Shown here: positions 38,247 to 47,675 of the stretch, piece after piece
Layout of the letters: the number at the start of each line of letters is the position of its first letter
Numbering within the stretch: the first letter of the stretch is position 1
Translations under genes and position numbers: made by a program
From: Tritrichomonas musculus
Lineage: Eukaryota > Parabasalia > Tritrichomonadida > Tritrichomonadidae
NCBI GenBank assembly: GCA_039105265.1
Contig: JAPFFF010000005.1
Location: 1,907,501-1,971,500, forward strand
DNA: 64,000 nucleotides
Direction: 5' to 3'
Notes under the pieces: model-generated
What the model saw: the letters and a program-made list of their open reading frames with translations, nothing else
What the model was told of the DNA's origin: nothing
The model's database searches: none

Positions 38247-40766
38247 ATGTCAATTGGAATTGATTTTGGTACACTTTTAAATAAAATTGGGTGTTTCAAT
38301 CATACAGGTTTCAAAATTATTTCAAATGAATACCGAAATTCATCAACGCCGTCAGTTGCTTTTTTAAATCATAAAAATAATTGGATTTTTGGTGAGAGAG
38401 GATTTAAATTTGGACAAGTTAAGCCCAATCAATGCGTTGTTGAACTAAAAACAATGCTTGGGCACAAATTCGATGACAAGCAAGTTCAATCTAATTCAAA
38501 TTATTGGAAATTTAATATAGAAAAAGATAAAAAAGGAAACTGTCAAATTGAAATTTCTTTTGATGGGGAAAGTAATTATTTTCCTCCACACGAAATAGTA
38601 GGTATCATCTTAAAAAATCTTATTGTTTCATCCAAAAACAAATTGCCAAAGCCAATACGTCAAACAATTATTTCAATTCCAGCATATTTTAGTAAAAGTC
38701 AAAAGATCGATCTAATTAAAGCCGCGGAATTAGCAGAATTGCATAACGTTCATTTCGTTATTGAGCCAATTTTAGCTTCATTTGCCTATTTATACAACAG
38801 CAGTTTAAACCCATCAGAAAACCGAAATATTCTAGTATATAGTTTTGGATTTTCAAATCCCGAAGCTACTGTAATTCAAATCCATGATGGCACATATGAA
38901 ATTACGACCAAAAGAGATGAAGAAATCACTTGTCGTCAATTTGATATCAATCTTTTTAATTACGTCGATAACAAAATGAAAATGAACTATCCAAATAAAA
39001 TTCAATATCTAGATCAACCCAAAATAAAATCCAAACTTCACAAAGCATGTGAAGAAGCCAAGATACAGCTTTCAGAACTCCAGTCGGCAGACATTATCAT
39101 TAAAGACGAGAAAAAGAATCCGCTCGTTTTAACTTTGACCCTTGAAAAATTCAATGAAATCAATTATGAACTTTTTAATAAGTCAATGAATTGTGTCAAA
39201 GAAGTGATAAAAGAATCAGAAATTAATCAAGATTCAATTGACCTTTTGTTTTTGGTCGGTGGCTCGACTCACCTGGCCAATATTAAAGAAAAATTGAAAG
39301 AAATCACAGGAAAAGAGCCAAGCACTTTTGCCGACCGCTGTGAGGCGCCAACACTCGGGGCATGCATTCTTGGTGCATATTTACTATTGAAAGAATCGCC
39401 TGAAATAATGTTTCAGAGAGATTCCAATTTTTTCGATAATTTAAAGATTTTCGAAAACGTTTTTGTCGATGAAAATTTGAATGATCAAATTGAATGTGAC
39501 AACGAAATTGAAAAAGCACGTGAAAATGAGGAGTGTAAAGACAAGAAAGAGTTGCCAAATAAAGATGGAGAGGCGCAAGAGAAAAACGGTCAGATTTCTT
39601 ACAATGAAAATATTGAAGATTTGAACTCTTCTTTGATTCTCATTAGAGAAGAACTTGAAAGACTGAACAAAAAGTGCGATGGAATATTTTCCGATGAAAG
39701 CAAGAGCCAGAATGAGTCAAGCGAAGATGTGACTGCAAAGAAGGATGAAGAGCAGCAAAAGCAAGTTGACATGTCAAACGAAAGCATTAAAAATAAAGAA
39801 AACGTTAATGCAAATGAACCTGTTACTCTTGAAGAGGAAGAAGAAGAGCAAAAGCAAGCTGGCATGTCAAACGAAAGCATTAAAGATAAAGAAAACGTTA
39901 ATGCAAATGAGCCTGTTACTCTTGAAGAAGAAGAAGAAGAGCAAAAGCAAGCTGACATGTCAAATGAAAACATTAAAGATAAAGAAAACGTTAATGCAAA
40001 TGAACCTGTTAATCTTGAAGAAGAAGAAGAGCAAAAGCAAGCTGACATGTCAAATGAAAACATTAAAGATAAAGAAAACGTTAATGCAAATGAACCTGTT
40101 AATCTTGAAGAAGAAGAAGAGCAAAAGCAAGCTGACATGTCAAATGAAAACATTAAAGATAAAGAAAACGTTAATGCAAATGAACCTGTTAATCTTGAAG
40201 AAGAAGAAGAAGAGCAAAAGCAAGCTGGCATGTCAAATGAAAGCATTAAAAATAAAGAAAACGTTGTAATCAATGAGCCTGTTACTCTTGAAGAGGAAGA
40301 AGAGGAGCAAAATCAAGCTGACATTTTAGGTGAAAATGTAAAAGATAAAGAAAAGTCAAACGTTTCACCTGCTGCTCTTGAAGAAGAAGAAGAAATAAAT
40401 GAGACAACAGAAGAGTCCATTTCTGTTGAGAAAGAAGAAACGAGCGAGGTAACTGACGAGTCCATTTCTATTGATGAAGAAGAAGAAAAGAAAGATAAAA
40501 ATGAACCACCAGAACGAGCCTGTGACAACAAAGATTCATCTGAAACGAAAGAAGCAGAAGTGCAATACGTAGAGCCTCTCCATATTGGAAAGGCGAATGA
40601 TAACGCCATTACTCGAATTACGGCTAGTCTGCAGCGTGATTTGCAGAATTCGGATAATGAAAAAGCGAGTTTTCTTTCCTATTTTAATATTGATGATTAT
40701 TTTGATCATGCAATAATTGGAATATCGTTTATCGTATTATTATTTTATGTTTTTATTAAGTTTTAA
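38247..40766 (+). CDS. Hsp70-like ATPase-domain protein with acidic repeats and a C-terminal tail anchor
   Basis: The 839-residue protein opens with IGIDFGTLLNKIGCF, the Hsp70 phosphate-1 motif. It continues as an Hsp70 nucleotide-binding domain to about residue 385, with IISIPAYFSKSQK, VIEPILASFAYL and the adenosine motif LFLVGGSTHLANIKEKL. The phosphate-2 motif, normally DLGGGT, is degenerate (YSFGFSNPEATV), so ATP hydrolysis may be weak. No substrate-binding domain follows. Instead there is an acidic low-complexity region with about seven 30-31-residue repeats (ADMSNENIKDKENVNANEPV plus a Glu run). The protein ends in a hydrophobic helix (IIGISFIVLLFYVFIKF) with almost no tail, the pattern of a tail-anchored membrane protein facing the cytosol. 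The ATG is the first in frame; TAAA overlaps the stop. Confidence 0.85.
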   Translation: MSIGIDFGTLLNKIGCFNHTGFKIISNEYRNSSTPSVAFLNHKNNWIFGERGFKFGQVKPNQCVVELKTMLGHKFDDKQVQSNSNYWKFNIEKDKKGNCQIEISFDGESNYFPPHEIVGIILKNLIVSSKNKLPKPIRQTIISIPAYFSKSQKIDLIKAAELAELHNVHFVIEPILASFAYLYNSSLNPSENRNILVYSFGFSNPEATVIQIHDGTYEITTKRDEEITCRQFDINLFNYVDNKMKMNYPNKIQYLDQPKIKSKLHKACEEAKIQLSELQSADIIIKDEKKNPLVLTLTLEKFNEINYELFNKSMNCVKEVIKESEINQDSIDLLFLVGGSTHLANIKEKLKEITGKEPSTFADRCEAPTLGACILGAYLLLKESPEIMFQRDSNFFDNLKIFENVFVDENLNDQIECDNEIEKARENEECKDKKELPNKDGEAQEKNGQISYNENIEDLNSSLILIREELERLNKKCDGIFSDESKSQNESSEDVTAKKDEEQQKQVDMSNESIKNKENVNANEPVTLEEEEEEQKQAGMSNESIKDKENVNANEPVTLEEEEEEQKQADMSNENIKDKENVNANEPVNLEEEEEQKQADMSNENIKDKENVNANEPVNLEEEEEQKQADMSNENIKDKENVNANEPVNLEEEEEEQKQAGMSNESIKNKENVVINEPVTLEEEEEEQNQADILGENVKDKEKSNVSPAALEEEEEINETTEESISVEKEETSEVTDESISIDEEEEKKDKNEPPERACDNKDSSETKEAEVQYVEPLHIGKANDNAITRITASLQRDLQNSDNEKASFLSYFNIDDYFDHAIIGISFIVLLFYVFIKF
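39750..40330 (+). repeat. Tandem 90-93-bp repeats inside the Hsp70-like gene
   Basis: About seven coding units of 90-93 bp encode the acidic repeats. Two neighbouring units between about 40018 and 40200 are identical at DNA level, so the array has been homogenised or expanded recently. Confidence 0.9.
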
Positions 40767-40910
40767 ACATTACAAATATATAAAAAATCGAATGAAAGAT
40801 AACTAATTTGATTTTCTTCCAACAATTGATTTCTATCACACTTATTTTTTTGAACCAACGAATTTTTTTTCACCATCTGAAAGTTAACTTTTCACCATTT
40901 TTTTATATAA

Positions 40911-41017
40911 TAAACTTTGTTTTTTAATTTTCGCGTGTAAACTTACGGTTTCTAAGAATTTATTTCAAATATTGAATGATTTATTTTTTACACGCGAAAA
41001 TTAAAAAACAAAGTTTA
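40911..41017. repeat. Perfect 31-bp inverted repeat, MITE-like
   Basis: The arms at 40911-40941 and 40987-41017 (beginning TAAACTTTGTTTTTTAATT) are perfectly complementary and enclose 45 bp. The geometry (31-bp arms, 107 bp in total) is close to that of the element at 20369-20479, but the sequence differs. I find no clear target duplication beside it. It may be a miniature transposon with an eroded duplication or a hairpin acting at the 3' side of the Hsp70-like gene. Confidence 0.75.
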
Positions 41018-41236
41018 GTGGATATCGAACAAAGCAAGAGCCTGAAAATATTATATCTTATTAAATAAAAATATTTTTAATAATAATTCTTATAAAATAA
41101 ATATTATTTCAATAGTAGAATAAATAATACACTTAATATACGCTTTTAAGTGAATTTTAAGAATTGAATTGAGTTGAAAAATAATTGAATGATTATGACA
41201 AAATTCTAAAAATAATTCATTTTATATATTGCATTT

Positions 41237-44200
41237 ATGCTAATAAAAAAAAATCAAATTTTCAAGAGAAAAAGACGTAATTTCGGAAAATATAAAGATC
41301 AAGTTACATATGCTGTTGATTGTTCATGTTTTCAAAATAATAGTGATTACGATCAAATCTTAAATTTGTCACAAAAATATTATGATTTAAATATGGAAAT
41401 TTATAATTATGTTTTAGAATTTATAGAAAATCCAAACTACAACGAAGAAGATTACCAAAATTTAATTGATAAACTACAATATGAACAAATCCAAGAAGAA
41501 TTTGAACATTTTCTCTTCCTTATACAACATATTTCAAGCAACCATCACCGAGATGAGTTTTTTTTTGAAAAGATTTTCTAAATATTACTTTATTTTCAAA
41601 ATCAAATCAAGCAAGCTTTTTCAAATTTTGAAATTTATAATATATTCAAAACCAATAAAAATATTCTTCTTTTTCTTTTAGAAAACGGAATCATTGAAAT
41701 TGATGATAATATTTTCAATTCAATAATGAATACAAAAGAAAATAATGACAGTGATTTTTATTATTTTTTCTATCCAGAAATCAAAAAATTTCTTAATGAA
41801 GAGAAAATCAAAGAAATAGAAACCTCTCTTTTATCAAAAGATGAAGACATATTTAAATTTTTCAATGAAAACCGTCACAAAGGTGAAAACGATTCATATA
41901 TTTGCACATTAATTCGTCAAGATTCTGTTGAAGAGTTTATTTCATATGTCAATAAAACAAATTTCCCTTTAAAAAGTAAGATTACTCATTCACTTTTTGA
42001 AAGCAATTCATTTTTAAATGATCAAAATGCGACAACCTTGATTGAATATGCCTGTTTCTTTGGTTCTATTCAAATTTTCCAATATTTAAAGATGAATAAT
42101 GTTGAATTAACACCATCATTGTGGCTTTATTCAATTCATTCACAAAATGCTGAAATAATTCACCTTCTTGAATACAATGAAGTTCAACCGCCAAATAATA
42201 GTTATTTTGATTGTTTCAATGAATCAATAAAATGCCATCACAATGATATTGCTGAATACATCAAGAACAATTTTCTTGAAAATATGAAATATGAAAAGAC
42301 CGTTTATTATATTCTACGTTATCATAATTATGCCAACTTTCCAGCTGATTTTGACACAGATGATGAATTCTTTTATTTATGCAAATTCAATTATAATAAG
42401 TTGGTCGATCTTTTCGTGAAGAAGAAAGAAAAATACTTATTAGAACTAATAAAGAAAAATGACAATGTTTTAACAATAAGAAGTGATACAGAGTATAAAA
42501 CGTTGATATTTTACAATCTGTTGGTCAACCAAAAGAAATTTGACGTCAAATCGTTTCAAAGTAATCGTGTAATGGAGAAGATTGCAATTCCGGCATCTTT
42601 ATCGTGCTTTTATGATGAACTTTTTTTAGAATTCAAGGAATTGACAGATATTTCAATTCCACCATCTGTGACATCAATAGGAAAGCATTCTTTCGATGGA
42701 TGTTTATCATTAGCATAAATATCAATCCCTTCTTCTGTAACATTTATTGGAGAATGTGCTTTCAGCAATTGTTCTTCGTTAACACAAATCACAATTCCTT
42801 TTTCTGTAACTTCAATTTGCGATTACACTTTCAGTGAATGCTCATCATTGACGCAAATCACAATTCCTTCCTCAGTAACATCAATTGGAAATTATGTTTT
42901 TAATGAATGTTCATCATTGAAACAAATCACAATTCCTTCCTCAGTAACATCAATTGGAAACTATTCTTTCAGTGAATGCTCATCATTGACGCAAATCGAA
43001 ATTCCTTCCTCAGTAACATCAATTGGAAATTATGTTTTCAATGAATGTTCATCATTGAAACAAATCACAATTCCTTCCTCAGTAACTTCAATTGGAGATT
43101 ATACGTTCAATGGATGCGTATCATTAACGCAAGTCTCCATTCCATCTTCTGTGACTTCGATTGGTAATAATACTTTCTCAAAATGTTCAGATTTAATGCA
43201 AGTTGTAATTCCATCATCTGTAACATCAATCGGTGATTATATTTTCTCTAAATGCATATCATTGTCGCAAATCTCATTTGAATGTCCATCAAACTTGACC
43301 TCAATTGGAAACAATTCCTTCTATGGATGTTATTCGTTGTCCCAAATCGCAATTCCTTCTCCTGTAGCTTCAATTGGATGTTTTTCTTTCTATGGATGTT
43401 CGTCATTGACACAAATCGCAATCCCTTCTTCTGTGACTTCAATTGGAAATTATGCTTTCAATGGATGTTCGTCATTAGTCCAAATAACATTTGAAAACCA
43501 TTCTTTATTAACGTCAATTAGCGATTATGCTTTTGCTGGATGCTCGTCATTGGCACAGATTGCAATTCCATCAGCTGTAGCGTCAATTGGAAATCATGCT
43601 TTTGTTAAGTGCTCATTATTGAAAGCGATCACAATTCCATCTTCTGTCAATTCGATTAAAAACAATGCATTTCATGAATGCTCGTCATTAGCGCAAGTAA
43701 CATTTGAAACTCAATCATCTTTAGCTTCGATTGGATATAATTCTTTTGGTGGATGTAAATTAATAACGCAAATCACAATTCCTTCTTCTGTGACTTCAAT
43801 TGGCAATTACACTTTCTCTGGATGTTCATCATTAGCGCAAATAGCATTTGAAAGTCAATCATCTTTAGCTTCGATTGGGAATAATGCTTTCTCTGATTGT
43901 TCATTGATAACGCAAATCACAATTCCTTCTTCTGTGTCTTCAATTGGCAATTACGCTTTCTCTGGATGTTCGTCGTTAACACAGATTTCATTTGAAACTC
44001 CGTCATCTTTGAATTTCATTGGAAATTATGCATTTGCTAAATGTCATTCTTTGATTAATATTACAATTCCGTCCTTTGTGACTTCAATTGGTAATAATTC
44101 GTTTTCTGAATGCGCGTCATTAAAAGAGATATCATTTGAATCTCCATCGTCTTTAACTTCAATTAAATATTCTTCTTTCGCAGGATGTAAATCATTGAAG

Positions 44201-44344
44201 CAAGTCACAATTCCAAAATCTGTGGCTTCAATCGGAGAAAACTCTTTCCATGGATGCACATCACTAGCTAAAATATCACTTCCTTCACAAATTAATCAAA
44301 AGTGTCTGGGATTATCTCCAAAAGTAATTATTAATACAATCTAG
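41237..44344 (+). pseudogene. DUF3447-BspA fusion gene with two in-frame stops
   Basis: One frame runs from ATG 41237 to TAG at 44342-44344 (about 1,035 codons), broken only by TAA at 41579-41581 and TAA at 42716-42718. The first half is a DUF3447 ankyrin-type region (LIEYACFFGSIQIFQYL, SLWLYSIHSQNAEIIHLLE, ESIKCHHNDIAEY). From about residue 455 on come some twenty-four BspA-type LRR units (ITIPSSVTSIGNYVFNECSS). There is no signal peptide or membrane helix, so this is the cytosolic type of BspA protein. At both stops the paralogue or the repeat consensus has Gln, so each looks like CAA changed to TAA. Otherwise the gene is intact, so the loss is recent, allelic or overcome by read-through. 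Confidence 0.85.
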
Positions 44345-44913
44345 TTAATAAAAAATTATACACTTCATAAATCTTGTATTAAAAAGTTTGTTCTTTCATC
44401 ATAAATGAACTTGCTTACATCTTCATCAATCTCTTGTTTATTTTATTAAATACTTGTGAATGCTTGTTTATTAGTGAGTGCTTATAATAAAAATCATTAT
44501 CTTAAACTAAAATAATACGTTTATAATTTTTTTTATCATGAAAAAATATGAAGTATCGGGGGCGATAAGTATTCCCCTTTTTTTTTACAAATAAAGTTCA
44601 TCTTGGTTAAAAATTCTTTTATTTCAAATGCTTAATTTTACATTTTACTGTTTGTGAAGTTCATTTTTCCAATGATATCATCTTCTTGGTTATAAATTCT
44701 TACTTCAATATTCATTCTTTTATTCTAATTTTTTCTGCCTTTAATCAGTGAATCCTTTTTATTCAAATATGAAATACTTTACCATATAATCCATTTTAAA
44801 TATTCTTATCTATTCAAAATCGTTTATATTCAAAAATTTTCATCAGTGATAATAAAAGAAATAAATTTATTAAAGTACATACAATGAAGTGAAATGTTAA
44901 AAAAAGCAGCATT
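44345..44913. other. AT-rich spacer
   Basis: No gene is seen. It marks the change from accessory to compact housekeeping-like gene content. Confidence 0.5.
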
Positions 44914-45708
44914 TCAAGTGTTCATCATTAATGAGCATGAGAGGCCATAAAGATTATTTCTAAATCTTTCATGAGTTAACTTGCCTCCATAATGTCTCTG
45001 ATTAAAAGCATAAAAAGTTTGAAGTGTTATAAGAGAGTCGGATCCTGCTTGATGTTGAGTTCCATATCTAATTACATTTAGCTGTGTTGCAATTTCTTGT
45101 AAACCACAAATTTTCTGATCTGTAAGAAACATCATATATTTTATATCATAAAAATGAGGGAAAAATATTTTTAATTGCTGGAAAAATTCATCTTCAGTAG
45201 CAGGTAATGGTGAACTTGTGAGCATCTTTAATAAGTAAGCGAAATCATATCCACCGTGAAAAGAAATCCAAACAACATCCTCGTTCATTACAAGTCCACT
45301 TGCATAAAGCAATGGTGCAAAATCCATTACTTCGATTCCATCTTGTTCGAATTTGGTGAAGTCAATACTTGCTTGTGTCAATAAGTTGATTGCTTCTGGA
45401 GTATGTAAGTCTTCTGTAAGACTAAATTTAAAATTGAATTGCCATGTTGGGCATGGATCGCACAAATTTCCTTGTGCATCACCTAAAGTAATTCCAATTT
45501 GTATAATATGAAGAATATTAACATTCATACTTTGTGTATGATAACGTTGTTCTTCGGTTGAATTAAAAGACTGTGACGATTTAGCAATAAAACCTGGAAA
45601 TTCAGTATCCATTGCAACATATTGATATTTTTCAACAAGCTGAGAAATTTTCATGAATTCTTCTTCAAGGTTTGATGCCCACACTTCTCGAATTTCAGGC
45701 TCGCTCAT
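44914..45708 (-). CDS. CAF1: CCR4-NOT deadenylase subunit CAF1/POP2
   Basis: The 264-residue protein is a DEDD-type exoribonuclease. YVAMDTEFPGF gives the first Asp and Glu, WISFHGGYDFAYLL the second Asp, and HQAGSDSLIT the third Asp and the nearby His. The spacing and total length match CNOT7/CNOT8 and yeast Pop2. It removes poly(A) tails as part of the CCR4-NOT complex in the cytoplasm. All catalytic residues are present. The gene is divergent from the channel gene at 45806, with only 97 bp between the two ATGs, so the promoters must be very short, as is usual in trichomonads. Confidence 0.95.
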   Translation of the reverse strand: MSEPEIREVWASNLEEEFMKISQLVEKYQYVAMDTEFPGFIAKSSQSFNSTEEQRYHTQSMNVNILHIIQIGITLGDAQGNLCDPCPTWQFNFKFSLTEDLHTPEAINLLTQASIDFTKFEQDGIEVMDFAPLLYASGLVMNEDVVWISFHGGYDFAYLLKMLTSSPLPATEDEFFQQLKIFFPHFYDIKYMMFLTDQKICGLQEIATQLNVIRYGTQHQAGSDSLITLQTFYAFNQRHYGGKLTHERFRNNLYGLSCSLMMNT

Positions 45709-45805
45709 TTTTAGGAATTTTTATATTTGGTTGACACTTTAACTTTTTGTTTAAAAACTTTTGAATTAGAATATCTATAATTATAGATATCAATCTTATT
45801 TCAAA

Positions 45806-47353
45806 ATGCCTTTAAAAATACGACTTGTGCATCATATTAAGCCAAATAAACAATGGTATAGAACATCAAAGCCCATGGAAAGATGGAAAAATTATTTTAT
45901 GCCTCCATGGTTATTAATTTTTCATTTTTCTGAAATTTTAATTCTATTTACAATTCTTTTCAGACTTATTATACCAAATGTGAGAGATACATTTTTAATT
46001 CGCTCTATGTTTGCGCAAAATTTATGTTTTGATATTGATCTTCATGTACCTATATCAAGAATTAGTGATATTGATGACTTTATTCAAAATTTTAATAATA
46101 ATTTAGAATTATTTGTATCTGGATCATTCATGCATATATATTATGTAAATCAAGACAAGCCCTACGATTTTTTAGTAACATGGACTAATGGAACAACAAC
46201 ATCAACACTTGACGTAGCAATTACAACCGATTTTTTTCGTCATATAACAAAATTTCGTGTTGAAACTTCTTTATATTTTGTTTTGCCAAATTCAAAATAT
46301 AAAGGTTGTACAAAGTGGGTCATTGCAACTGAAATTATTAAATCAGAAGGATCTTATACATTCAGTGCAGCGCCATGTATCTCGCGTTCCAAATGTCCAA
46401 AATCGTTTATGGACCAAATTACTTACCAGAGTAGTATGAAAGAGAAGCAAATTGAAATTCTAAATGAAAGAAATCGTATTAAATATCAATTATATTTAGA
46501 AAAGCATAAAAAGGGCGACCAACAAAGCGTTGAATCAGGTGTTTCACTTGATGATTCATCATATAGTAAACTAAGAAATGCTAAGATATCTGACCCAATT
46601 CCACTTCTTCCAGGTGAAATTCTCAAGCAAGCATCAGATCTAGAAAATTATGCGGGAAACCTTGTTTTTCTTTCAATTGCAGGAACGATTACTCTCATAT
46701 TTAGCCTTAAGCATCGATGGAGGCATCATACTAGATGGCGTCAAAAAGATCCTGTCTATCGAGATCTCGAAGTTTATGAGCAAATTCACCTTTCTCTTGG
46801 TTTTTGGCACCCCCTTCATTTTGTGATGGAAATAATTCTCCTTGCGACGTCAATAGTTTTACTTGTTGAATCTCAAGTCATGACTCAATTTATATCATTA
46901 AAATCAATACAAGTTTATGCAGTTGGTTTCTTTTTGACAGTTTGTATTGCTCCTCGTTGGTTTATTTTATGGCCCAACGTTTACCAAGTTGTTTTAATTA
47001 TCCGTGTTGCCTTTACTAGGCTTGTTAGTACATTTGTTGGCCTTCTTCCAATTATTTGTGCCTTTATGATGTTTGCTGTTTTCTTATTTGGTCTTGTATC
47101 CGATATTACAAAGAACTATTACCGCTATATGCAACTATTTTTAGGTCTCGTTTTTGGAGATGATACATATAATATTTTTGGTTATTTCTCTGATGGAACT
47201 CTTTTATATGATATCTTATCTTTCTTTTTCACAATGTTAATTGCTCTTCTTGCTGGATATATTTTCTTCCCAGCTTTCACAGCAACAATTAGCTTCTTAA
47301 GATCGAAGGAAGTCATTGTTATTCAAGAAAAGAAAAGTGATGACGAAGAATAA
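45806..47353 (+). CDS. Mucolipin (TRPML)-like cation channel
   Basis: The 515-residue protein has one membrane helix near residues 35-55 (WLLIFHFSEILILFTIL), then a large luminal domain to about 285 with paired cysteines (YKGCTKW and APCISRSKC). Five further helices follow. After TM5 (LLPIICAFMMFAVFLFGLV) the pore loop contains LGLVFGDDTYNIF, comparable to the NGDD filter of mucolipins, and then TM6. The layout and size fit the TRPML/polycystin group, which conduct calcium and other cations from endolysosomes. The C-terminal tail is short and charged (EKKSDDEE). The frame is intact and the ATG is close to that of the divergent CAF1 gene. Confidence 0.9.
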   Translation: MPLKIRLVHHIKPNKQWYRTSKPMERWKNYFMPPWLLIFHFSEILILFTILFRLIIPNVRDTFLIRSMFAQNLCFDIDLHVPISRISDIDDFIQNFNNNLELFVSGSFMHIYYVNQDKPYDFLVTWTNGTTTSTLDVAITTDFFRHITKFRVETSLYFVLPNSKYKGCTKWVIATEIIKSEGSYTFSAAPCISRSKCPKSFMDQITYQSSMKEKQIEILNERNRIKYQLYLEKHKKGDQQSVESGVSLDDSSYSKLRNAKISDPIPLLPGEILKQASDLENYAGNLVFLSIAGTITLIFSLKHRWRHHTRWRQKDPVYRDLEVYEQIHLSLGFWHPLHFVMEIILLATSIVLLVESQVMTQFISLKSIQVYAVGFFLTVCIAPRWFILWPNVYQVVLIIRVAFTRLVSTFVGLLPIICAFMMFAVFLFGLVSDITKNYYRYMQLFLGLVFGDDTYNIFGYFSDGTLLYDILSFFFTMLIALLAGYIFFPAFTATISFLRSKEVIVIQEKKSDDEE

Positions 47354-47675
47354 GAATTATCTTTTTATAATTATTTGTTTGTTTGTTTGTTTGTATAAAA
47401 TTTTCACTAATTTATTATATTTAATTCTATTAAAAATGATTTTTTATGTTTTATATGGAAAATAAATATGCATTAATATTAAAAATGAATGATAAAGACT
47501 TAAGAATATCTTCTTCCTTATTTCCAGCCAAAATGATTATTAATATTGAGTGAAAAAATAAATTTTCCAAAATCAAAGGGAAATAAACATAATAATATAT
47601 TAAAAGAAATAGTAAAAAAAAGTAAAGAGAAGTAATATTTGAAAAAAATTCAAAAAGATATGATAAATATTAACT

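Noticed and set aside
39599-40273. Minus-strand 224-codon frame opposite the Hsp70-like acidic repeats
   Set aside because: It is the complement of GAA-rich repeats and gives a Ser/Cys/Phe repeat without any domain.
41237-44344. Reassignment of TAA/TAG to glutamine, as in hexamitids, suggested by two TAA codons at Gln positions
   Set aside because: The spatacsin-like gene, the Q-rich gene and the other long genes have hundreds of Gln codons, all CAA or CAG, and no in-frame TAA or TAG. Most genes also end with TAA. Single nonsense changes explain the pattern better.
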